DNA of 64,000 nucleotides from Ruminococcus sp. Marseille-P6503. GTDB lineage: Bacteria > Bacillota > Clostridia > Oscillospirales > Ruminococcaceae. Shown here piece after piece: positions 52,377 through 59,655 of this stretch; the first letter of the stretch is position 1; every line of letters begins with the position of its first letter. Both the position numbers and the translations under genes were made by a program. The stretch is from positions 62,001 to 126,000 of the forward strand of contig NZ_UWPB01000002.1 of NCBI RefSeq assembly GCF_900604945.1, in the 5' to 3' direction. Under the pieces are notes generated by a model. That model did no database searches. It worked only from the letters and a program-made list of their open reading frames with translations, and was not told the origin of the DNA.

Positions 52377-52454
52377 ACTAAAAAGAAGATAGCAGAGGGA
52401 AACTACGCTTAATATGATTCCGACAAATTGGAACAGTTCAGTATATGTAACCAT
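52362..52454 (-). CDS. 30-residue holin-like type I toxin
   Basis: Too short for routine gene calls. It begins MVTYTELFQFVGIILSVV, is one hydrophobic helix, and ends in the basic tail SNKRK. This matches the putative holin-like toxins (Fst/TxpA type) that depolarise the membrane. The Shine-Dalgarno GGAGGTGAT is near perfect and four bases from the ATG. Stop TAA lies inside the shared terminator hairpin. The mRNA would start near 52511, with a 57-nt leader whose CCTC can pair with the GAGG of the Shine-Dalgarno, limiting translation. Confidence 0.82.
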   Translation of the reverse strand: MVTYTELFQFVGIILSVVSLCYLLFSNKRK

Positions 52455-52517
52455 GACTATCACCTCCCTCCTAAGAGTGAGGACAACCGCCTACCGTTTT
52501 TGGTATGCTCCGTAATT

Positions 52518-52546
52518 AATATATCATAAAAAGTGAATATTGTCAA
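52518..52546 (-). promoter_or_regulatory. Promoter of the type I toxin mRNA
   Basis: Minus strand TTGACA (52541-52546), 17-bp spacer, TATATT (52518-52523), with ATGA just before the -10 as in the antitoxin promoter, which it resembles closely. Confidence 0.8.
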
Positions 52547-52651
52547 TATTAAGAACGTCTTGAAGTTTTCAGGCGTTCTTTTTTGTTTTAAATAATCTCC
52601 GCAAGGAGTTGACATAGATAAAATCAAATATGAAAGGAAAAGTGAAAGAAA

Positions 52652-55600
52652 ATGCAGAAATTAAAAAAAGCAAAAGCGACTTATTCGCCATTGGCGAATA
52701 AGTTATGGGTTATGCTTATGTCAATCGTTATGACCGTTTTCATGTTATCGGAAGGAATAACGGCATTTGCGGCAGTAACTACAGACGAAGCGTACGCCAT
52801 ATCGGTTCAAGCTCAGACGCAGAGTGATAACGACGGTAAAACGACAACGGACAAAACCTACGCCTTATCCGGCGGCTGGGGTTATGACTTCCGTAACTCG
52901 GGTTTGCCTAACGCATACGACCCTCTTACACAGGCAAACACAAATAACCAGTTTCGCTATCAGTGGGCAAATAACTTTTACTACTTCAAGAACGCCGAGG
53001 GAAAGTTTTGTTACTGCGTTCAGCTGGGTACTGTTAATGTTGACGGCACTACCATGGAAGAACTGGATTTAGAAAATAATGCAAATAAATATTATCCTGA
53101 TTCAACACAACTGCGTAATTTACGTTATGCAACTATTTACGCATACAAAGGCACCTGCAAATACGGCTACAGCTGGGAAGTTGAGCTTGTAGCTTCTCAG
53201 GCTCTGAGCTGGTCAATTAGCGGAAAGTATTTTGACAGTTCCACAACAACTCTTTCAGCTAATGAAAATACGCTGCTTAAATGTATTAAAGCTCCAACCG
53301 CCGCACTTTGGAATGATATGAAAGAGTGTTATAAAAAAATGAAAGCCGACGTATTGGATCATGGCAGTTATCCGAAAGGAACGGTTGACAATGATTCAAC
53401 TTTAAGTTTAATAAAAGCAACATATGAACTGAAATACAACAAATCAACCTGCCGCTGGGAAACAACGATCATCATGGACAGCGCTCTTTCACAATTCAAG
53501 CTGCCAAGCGTAAGCGGAGTGACATTTACAAGAAGCGGTTCAAAGCTGAAGATCTCCGCAACCGAAGCCGGCAGAAAGATTGTTGAAGATCAGATCCTTT
53601 CTCTGACTAAGACAAAAGCAAAGTACGCAAACAAAATCGAGGAATGTACGCCTGTTTTCCTTGCAGTGAAGAACCCAAACAACTCATCTCAGGCAAAGAT
53701 TTCTTACACTATGAAAGATGACCCTATTCAGGCATATTTCAAGCTTACTTCCGCAACGGGAAATCTGAAGCTAAACAAACAGCTTCTTACTGCAAGCGGA
53801 CAGAAAGTCAACGGCACAGCCGAACAGTATAACAGTATCCTATTCCAGTTATCTTTCCTGGATTCAGATAATACAAGACGCTATCTGACTTCAACAAAGG
53901 ATTCAGACGAAGCATATACATACGCCAACACTACAACAGACAGCAGCAGCTCGGCAAGTCTTTACAGGGTCGGAGCAGACGGAACGCTTCAGATAAAAGG
54001 ACTTCCTGCCGGAACGTTCAATCTTTCCGAGTACAAAACAGCAGACGGCTTTAAGCTTGCCGGAGACGTTCATGTTACAGTCAATGCGGATAAAACAACA
54101 AGCCTAACCGTTAAAAACAGCGGAACAGGCTCGCATATAGACGTATATAAATCAGCTCAGGACTGGAACGGCTCGGAGATTGAAGACACCGCGCTGCTTG
54201 AAAAGATCTATTCAGCAACGAAGTTCAGAGCGTATGTAATAGACAACGGAGTAAAGAAGTACATTACCGCCGAACCAGACACACAGACAGGAACAGAACA
54301 TTCAAGTGAGAGATATTTTATCGCAAATTACACAGGTCTTACCGATAATGTGGACAATGCTGCCGTTCTTAGCCTGTATTCCGATTATGACGGCTATTAC
54401 AATACAAACAACTACAGCTTTTTCGGAACGGCAAGGCTTAGAAATGTACCTGAGGAATTATCAAGAATATATTTTGAGGAAATACAAAGCTATGACAGCT
54501 TTGGCTTCTACAACGGAAATATAAAGTTATCGCAGAATAAAAATGACGTAAACTTTGTTAATCAGGCGTATCACTTCCGTGCCGGATTCAATAAATATAT
54601 TTCAGGTACAGAAACTTTTCTTTCTGACGGAGTATTCGGACTTTACGCTTCCGAGGACGTGTATTTCAATGATACGCTGATATATTCGGCAGGACAGGAA
54701 ATCGAACATATTAATTCAAGTGGTTCTACAACATATTTTAATACTACATTACCCGGCTGGGGAGCATATTACATTCAGGAAATTGAGGCTCCTTCTGGCT
54801 ACGTTAAAGACGATACCATGTATGAGGTAAAGGCAAATATGCCTGTACAGCTTACAAGCTCAAGACTTTCAGACGTTGTGCTGAATATTGAAAACGAGGA
54901 AATAAAGTTTGCTGTTTCAAAGCAGGACGCATACGGAGCAGAAATTTCAGGTGCTCAAATGCAGCTTATTGACGAAACAGGCGGCGTTGTTGAAGAATGG
55001 ACGTCTGCCGAAACAGAGCATATTGTTTCAGGACTTGCCGCCGGAAACTATACCTTGCATGAATACTACGCACCGTCGGGCTACTGCATAGCTACCGATA
55101 TTTCCGTTACTATCGACGAATACGGTAAAATATTCGCCGATAACACCGAAGTAACGGCAGTATCAAACGACGGTCTGCCGCTTGTCGTTATGATAGACGA
55201 AGCCACAAAGGTTGAGATTTCAAAGAAAGACATTACTTGTGATGATGAGTTGCCAGGAGCTGCCCTTCAGGTGATTGATCGGGACGGAAACATTGTAGAC
55301 GAATGGGTATCAGGAAACGAAGCGCACTATATCGAAGGCGTTCTGATTGCCGGAGAAACTTATACGCTCAAGGAAACTATCGCGCCTAACGGCTATGCGC
55401 TGACAAGCGACATAGAGTTTACTGTAAATGCAGACGGCAGCGTTACTTATGTTGTCATGTACAATTCAGACGCTACAGGAACAGTACAGATTCAGAAGCG
55501 CACCGAAGGAATGATGAATGTGGAGGGTATCACATTGGTTCTTTCCGGCGTTTCTGATTCTGGTCATGAGGTAAAGCTTACCGCTGTTACCGACAAAGAC

Positions 55601-56431
55601 GGATTTGCTGCTTTCACGGCTGTTCCGGTAGGAACATACACTGTAACTGAAGACGCTGATACTGTTCCGATCGCATACATGGTTGCCGATCCGATAAAGG
55701 TTACGGTTTATGAAGCTGAAACTGTAAACGCTGAGATCTATAACGTTGAGAAAAGCGGAACGATTGAGATCAACAAGACAACCGAGGGTATGACGAATCT
55801 TCAAGGCATAGAGTTTATTCTTTCCGGCACATCTGATTCCGGTAGAGATATTAAAATAACGGCTGTGACAGATAAGAACGGAATAGCCACATTTACAAGC
55901 GTTCCAATCGGAACTTACTCAATTACCGAAAATGAAAAAACTGTACCGTATGCTTACTTAACTGCCGAGCCGCAGGAGGTAAGCGTTTTTTATGCGGAAA
56001 CCACGACGGTTGAGATAAACAACGAGGAAAAGACAGGTTCGATCCAGATTCAGAAGACTACTGAGGGTATGACCGATCTTGAGGGTATAGAGTTTATTCT
56101 TTCCGGCACATCTGATTCTGGCAGAGAGATCATGCTCACAGCTGTGACCGACAAGGACGGAAAAGCCACATTTACAAGTATTCCAATCGGAACCTACACT
56201 ATCACCGAAAACGGCGATACTGTTCCGGTCGGCTATATGGTTGCAGACGATCAGACTGTTCAGGTGTTCTATGCTGAAACTACAAATGTTGTAGTAAATA
56301 ATGAGAAGATTCCTGAGACGCCTTCTGTTCCTGACACACCTCCGGCAACCGGATCCGCGGCTGTAGGTATTCCGGCAATACTGCTTCTCGGTGGATTTAT
56401 GCTTTCGCTCAAAAGAAAAAATGAAAAGTAA
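52652..56431 (+). CDS. Thioester/Cna-B repeat cell-wall adhesin
   Basis: 1259 residues. Signal peptide (about 1-42). A thioester domain (about 50-270) with Cys in FCYCVQLG and Gln in ASQALSW, the pair that can form a reactive Cys-Gln bond. Several Cna-B/SpaA-like domains follow, many with Lys and Glu residues for isopeptide bonds. Three tandem 93-residue repeats (residues about 943-1221) end the extended part. The C-terminus has PPATG (LPXTG-like sorting motif), a membrane helix and a basic tail. The protein probably binds a host or partner surface. No sortase gene is in the window. Start ATG with GAAAGG upstream. Confidence 0.9.
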   Translation: MQKLKKAKATYSPLANKLWVMLMSIVMTVFMLSEGITAFAAVTTDEAYAISVQAQTQSDNDGKTTTDKTYALSGGWGYDFRNSGLPNAYDPLTQANTNNQFRYQWANNFYYFKNAEGKFCYCVQLGTVNVDGTTMEELDLENNANKYYPDSTQLRNLRYATIYAYKGTCKYGYSWEVELVASQALSWSISGKYFDSSTTTLSANENTLLKCIKAPTAALWNDMKECYKKMKADVLDHGSYPKGTVDNDSTLSLIKATYELKYNKSTCRWETTIIMDSALSQFKLPSVSGVTFTRSGSKLKISATEAGRKIVEDQILSLTKTKAKYANKIEECTPVFLAVKNPNNSSQAKISYTMKDDPIQAYFKLTSATGNLKLNKQLLTASGQKVNGTAEQYNSILFQLSFLDSDNTRRYLTSTKDSDEAYTYANTTTDSSSSASLYRVGADGTLQIKGLPAGTFNLSEYKTADGFKLAGDVHVTVNADKTTSLTVKNSGTGSHIDVYKSAQDWNGSEIEDTALLEKIYSATKFRAYVIDNGVKKYITAEPDTQTGTEHSSERYFIANYTGLTDNVDNAAVLSLYSDYDGYYNTNNYSFFGTARLRNVPEELSRIYFEEIQSYDSFGFYNGNIKLSQNKNDVNFVNQAYHFRAGFNKYISGTETFLSDGVFGLYASEDVYFNDTLIYSAGQEIEHINSSGSTTYFNTTLPGWGAYYIQEIEAPSGYVKDDTMYEVKANMPVQLTSSRLSDVVLNIENEEIKFAVSKQDAYGAEISGAQMQLIDETGGVVEEWTSAETEHIVSGLAAGNYTLHEYYAPSGYCIATDISVTIDEYGKIFADNTEVTAVSNDGLPLVVMIDEATKVEISKKDITCDDELPGAALQVIDRDGNIVDEWVSGNEAHYIEGVLIAGETYTLKETIAPNGYALTSDIEFTVNADGSVTYVVMYNSDATGTVQIQKRTEGMMNVEGITLVLSGVSDSGHEVKLTAVTDKDGFAAFTAVPVGTYTVTEDADTVPIAYMVADPIKVTVYEAETVNAEIYNVEKSGTIEINKTTEGMTNLQGIEFILSGTSDSGRDIKITAVTDKNGIATFTSVPIGTYSITENEKTVPYAYLTAEPQEVSVFYAETTTVEINNEEKTGSIQIQKTTEGMTDLEGIEFILSGTSDSGREIMLTAVTDKDGKATFTSIPIGTYTITENGDTVPVGYMVADDQTVQVFYAETTNVVVNNEKIPETPSVPDTPPATGSAAVGIPAILLLGGFMLSLKRKNEK
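55478..56314 (+). repeat. Three tandem 279-bp repeats in the adhesin gene
   Basis: Units start at 55478, 55757 and 56036 and each encodes 93 residues, beginning G-[TS]-[VI]-xI-xK-xTEGM and ending in an E-x-N-N-E-style border. Units 2 and 3 are most alike. Repeat number may vary by recombination. Confidence 0.85.
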
Positions 56432-56549
56432 ATATTAAGATAAAATTCGGAGCCTGGCACGTTTGTGACAGGCTCTGAGTTTTGAAATAGTAATTCGTTT
56501 ATCAAGATTAAAACTGACATCTCCAACTATAAGGAGGAAAAGAATAAAA

Positions 56550-57008
56550 ATGAAAAAAATAATTACTTTAATTATAGTAATAATACTTCTGATTTTCATA
56601 TGTAGTATTATCTTGTCAACTTTTCATATAAAAGATTTTACTCTTATGGGTTATGAAAATAATTCTATTGTAACATCAATTGCAAAATATTTAGTAGAAT
56701 TTATTATGATTTTTGCAATAGTGATATACGCCATATACACACTTTTATGGTGCATTAGGATGTATGTAATAATCAACAGTAAGAATAAACATAAGCTAAA
56801 AAAATACTTAATTTATGCTTTATGCCAAGTAGGTATCTTTATTATTGCTGTTTACCATCTTGGACTTTATTATGGGTTAATAGTTTCACATATTATTACA
56901 TTCAATATCACAACACTAATCTCGTTATACTCACCGTCATTAAAGTTACCAAACATGATTTGCGAATTACGAGATTGGGCGGATGGGGATAATGATAATA
57001 ATCAATAA
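56550..57008 (+). CDS. AT-rich membrane protein of unknown function
   Basis: 152 residues, with about four membrane helices (about 4-27, 45-72, 88-108, 112-132), an acidic C-terminus (DWADGDNDNN). The AT content is far above the neighbouring transfer genes. AAGGAGG precedes the ATG. It converges on the next gene, and the two overlap tail to tail by 42 bp. No family recognised. Confidence 0.65.
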   Translation: MKKIITLIIVIILLIFICSIILSTFHIKDFTLMGYENNSIVTSIAKYLVEFIMIFAIVIYAIYTLLWCIRMYVIINSKNKHKLKKYLIYALCQVGIFIIAVYHLGLYYGLIVSHIITFNITTLISLYSPSLKLPNMICELRDWADGDNDNNQ

Positions 57009-57791
57009 ATTTGACATTATTATTGCAGCAACAGAAGCCAAAAACAATAGAGCTTTCTTATTTTTGGACTTTGTGATAGAATAATTATATATGGCGTTAG
57101 GTAATTTGGTTGTCATTTTACAAGCAACATCTATTAACAGCATTAGCATCCACAAAATAGAAGAAATGCATTGCATTACTGCATATACAGTATATTTTAA
57201 ATTGCTAATATCAAGAATATTAGCGTTATCTAGAAATTCAATGTATTTGCTCGTTGTGCCAAACGGAAAAACAAAAAATATAATAGAAACAATAAAAGTC
57301 AAAACAAACCAGATATCAGATTTGCTTTTTAATATTATTTTATATCTATCTTTGGGGAATCCGATGTACAATGAGAATAAAATCATCATAATCAATAAAA
57401 TCATAGAATGATATTTTACAAATACATATCCTAGTATACCGATCAAAATTAGCATATACACAATCGATACATCCGTATCTGCATTGCTTTTAGTCTTTTC
57501 ATTATTTGATATAATCACGGTAGTATTATTACTATTATGTTGAATGTTACTGCCAATTTGATAATTACTATTATTTTGATAATTACTATTATTTTGATAA
57601 TTACTATTATTTTGATAGTTACTATTTTCTTGTGATATATAAGTATTGTAACTTTGTACCTTTTGTATTTTGTGTTTGTTCACTTCCCTTTTATGAGAAG
57701 CTTCTCTCTTATTGGGGAGATAATGCAACACTACTGGAACAACCATACCGCTTAACAAAGAAATAACTAAATTTAAAATGCTTATTGTCAT
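56967..57791 (-). CDS. AT-rich membrane protein with Asn-rich repeats
   Basis: 274 residues. One N-terminal helix (about 4-22), a basic stretch, then four tandem NNSNYQ-type hexapeptides (about 55-78), a linker, and about four to five C-terminal helices (about 108-265). AAAGGATGG precedes ATG at 57791. The Asn/Tyr/Gln repeats are encoded by an 18-bp tandem DNA repeat. Opposite in direction to the rest of the element. No family recognised. It shares AT-richness and location with the gene it overlaps, so the two may act together. Confidence 0.68.
   Translation of the reverse strand: MTISILNLVISLLSGMVVPVVLHYLPNKREASHKREVNKHKIQKVQSYNTYISQENSNYQNNSNYQNNSNYQNNSNYQIGSNIQHNSNNTTVIISNNEKTKSNADTDVSIVYMLILIGILGYVFVKYHSMILLIMMILFSLYIGFPKDRYKIILKSKSDIWFVLTFIVSIIFFVFPFGTTSKYIEFLDNANILDISNLKYTVYAVMQCISSILWMLMLLIDVACKMTTKLPNAIYNYSITKSKNKKALLFLASVAAIIMSNLLIIIIIPIRPIS
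57558..57629 (-). repeat. Four tandem 18-bp repeats
   Basis: Unit ttgataattactattatt on the plus strand, starting at 57558, 57576, 57594 and 57612 (the last is slightly changed). In frame with the gene, so copy number changes would add or remove six residues at a time. Confidence 0.85.
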
Positions 57792-57821
57792 AAAGCAACC
57801 ATCCTTTCACTATTTTTAGCA

Positions 57822-57850
57822 ATTATAGCATATATAAAGGATGTTGTCAA
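57822..57850 (-). promoter_or_regulatory. Promoter of the Asn-repeat membrane protein
   Basis: Consensus TTGACA (57845-57850), 17-bp spacer, consensus TATAAT (57822-57827) on the minus strand. Confidence 0.85.
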
Positions 57851-57945
57851 TCAATTTAAATAAATGTAGAAATTTGTATTTATAAATCAAATTATTTTAT
57901 ATTGTAATTTTTATTCGGAAAGAAACAAAGGAGTGATAACGTGAA

Positions 57946-58139
57946 ATGAAAGACCCTAACAAACTGTATTCAGCCCTCGACACAAGTGGTTCAATTCTTT
58001 AGATGATTTTCACAAGCCGACCGATAAAGAAGCAAGGGAAAGACATATTGTCGAAAAGGCTATGTTAATGTCTGATGATGATTTTGAAAAGTTTGTTGAA
58101 AGACTGACAAAAGCAGTAAGCAACGAATTCAATCACTAG
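57946..58139 (+). pseudogene. Frameshifted small gene
   Basis: ATG at 57946 reads MKDPNKLYSALDTSGSIL and stops at a TAG. The sequence continues in another frame as KWFNSLDDFHKPTDKEAR...to TAG at 58137-58139. Removing two bases from the CGACACAAG stretch (57978-57986) joins the frames into one protein of about 63 residues (LYSALDKWFNSLDDF). So a two-base slip (ACAC from AC) broke the gene, unless the frame is changed on purpose. Family not recognised; the C-terminal part is helical and charged. Confidence 0.65.
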
Positions 58140-58185
58140 CGAGATTTTAAATGAAATTACTGAAAACAACGCTAAATATTATGTC

Positions 58186-58214
58186 AAAAAGCTTTGCTTA
58201 TGCAAGGCTTTTTT
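58186..58214 (+). terminator. Terminator upstream of the AbrB-like gene
   Basis: AAAAAGCTTTGC/GCAAgGCTTTTTT stem with a short loop and T-run. Confidence 0.75.
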
Positions 58215-58249
58215 ATATATCAATTTTTAAATTTATGGAGGTTAAAATT

Positions 58250-58540
58250 ATGAAATCAACAGGAATTGTAAGAAAAGTAGACGAGCTGGGCAGGATAGTG
58301 CTGCCTATCGAGCTGAGAAGAACATTCGACTTGAATCCGTGTGATCCAGTTGAAATCTACACAAACGGCGATATGATCGTACTCAAAAAGTTTCAGCGCA
58401 CCTGCATATTCTGCAACAGCGCTGAGGACGTAATAGAGTACAAGGACAAGACTGTCTGCTCCGAGTGTATGGCTGAGCTGATGGGGAAGGAGGACAAAAA
58501 TGATCAACAGAGTAATTCTAATGGGACGTATTACAAATGA
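58250..58540 (+). CDS. AbrB/SpoVT-family regulator with zinc-ribbon tail
   Basis: 96 residues. N-terminal swapped-hairpin AbrB domain (STGIVRKVDELGRIVLPIEL, then FDLNPCDPVEIYTNGDMIVL), followed by two CxxC pairs (CIFC and CSEC) that likely bind zinc. The last 40 bases overlap ssb in another frame. GGAGG precedes ATG at 58250. It marks the resumption of the transfer operon after the cargo island and may control it. Confidence 0.88.
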   Translation: MKSTGIVRKVDELGRIVLPIELRRTFDLNPCDPVEIYTNGDMIVLKKFQRTCIFCNSAEDVIEYKDKTVCSECMAELMGKEDKNDQQSNSNGTYYK

Positions 58541-58946
58541 GCTTGAACTCCGAAAAACTTCTAACGGGTTTTCAGTGCTCACCTTTACCGTCGCGGTTCA
58601 GAGAAATTACGCAAAACAAAATGAAGACCATCAGACCGACTTTATAAACTGTGTAGCATGGCGGCAGCAGGCGGACTTTATTGGCAAGTATTTTGCAAAA
58701 GGCAGAATGATAGCCATTGAAGGACAACTCAGGACGAGAACCTACGATGATAAAAAAGGCACAAGGCATTATGTTACAGAGGTTTTTGTAGATAATACGT
58801 CTTTCACAGGAGAACCAAAACCCCAGGGACAAGACGGTCATCAGAGCAGACCTCCGCAAAATGAGCTTCCACCTCCTGACGATCCGCTTAATACGGGGAA
58901 TTTTGAGGAATATGATTTGATAAGCGACGGCGGAGTACCATTTTAA
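58500..58946 (+). CDS. ssb: Single-stranded DNA-binding protein
   Basis: 148 residues. OB-fold (about 1-108: NRVILMGRITNELELRKTSNG, then FINCVAWRQQADFIGKYFAKG), Pro/Gln/Gly-rich linker, and an acidic C-terminal tail ending ISDGGVPF, the usual protein-binding tip (DDDIPF-like). It protects the transferred strand. AAGGAGG precedes ATG. Starts inside the end of the AbrB-like gene. Confidence 0.96.
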   Translation: MINRVILMGRITNELELRKTSNGFSVLTFTVAVQRNYAKQNEDHQTDFINCVAWRQQADFIGKYFAKGRMIAIEGQLRTRTYDDKKGTRHYVTEVFVDNTSFTGEPKPQGQDGHQSRPPQNELPPPDDPLNTGNFEEYDLISDGGVPF

Positions 58947-58968
58947 TTTTGAAAAGGAAAAGAAAGCT

Positions 58969-59640
58969 ATGGATAATACAATAATATCTGTTGTTATGCT
59001 GGGCGTATGTCTTTTGATATACGCCTCATACATTGTGTACAATAAAATAATCGTGCCGCGTCGCGCATCAAAGGAAGAAACAGCAAGAAAAATGTCCGCA
59101 AATACATGGACAAACGTCATAGATATAGACGATGCTATTTATACAAGAGACGGATATATAATCTCCGTTTTCAGAATATCCCCGGTAAATACCGAGCTGA
59201 TGACAAAGCGTGAAAAGGCGGAGTTTGTAAAAATTGTTTCCGGCTCGCTGTCGTCGATCAGAACTCCGTATAAGCTTCTTGCAGTTCCGCAGCCGTTCGA
59301 TGTTCAGCCGTATCTAGATAATCTCAACGAGCAGAAAAGAACCGGGTCTAATGTACGAAAGCTGATAATATCAGATGAAATAAACTATATGAACAGCATG
59401 GCGGCTTCCGGAACAATGGTTGAAAAGAAATTCTACATAGTAACCTGGAGCAAGGCAGAGGACGACTATGTTAAAGAACGAGAGGATTTTATCACGCACT
59501 GGAATGACAGCAGGAAGCTCGAGACACAGCTGCTCAGCCGTCAGGAAATCATACAGCTTTGCAATTTGATTTTTAATCCGGCTGTCAAGGACGAGATTTA
59601 CGACGACCCCGCGTTCGCGCTGCCGAGAATCAGAAAATAG
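58969..59640 (+). CDS. Stand-alone VirB4 N-terminal-like protein
   Basis: 223 residues. One N-terminal membrane helix (about 5-25), a basic stretch (VPRRASKEETARK), then a domain (about 40-215) resembling the N-terminal region of VirB4/TraE proteins (VIDIDDAIYTRDGYIISVFRI and KLLAVPQPFDVQPYL). The ATPase part is encoded separately by the next gene, 15 bp on. The pair could form a split VirB4. An alternative is a VirB3/TcpC-type channel protein. Confidence 0.65.
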   Translation: MDNTIISVVMLGVCLLIYASYIVYNKIIVPRRASKEETARKMSANTWTNVIDIDDAIYTRDGYIISVFRISPVNTELMTKREKAEFVKIVSGSLSSIRTPYKLLAVPQPFDVQPYLDNLNEQKRTGSNVRKLIISDEINYMNSMAASGTMVEKKFYIVTWSKAEDDYVKEREDFITHWNDSRKLETQLLSRQEIIQLCNLIFNPAVKDEIYDDPAFALPRIRK

Positions 59641-59655
59641 CAGGAGGTAATAAGC

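Noticed and set aside
57558-57629. Short repeats as a possible CRISPR
   Set aside because: The 18-bp units are directly adjacent, without spacers, and lie in frame inside a gene; no cas genes are seen.
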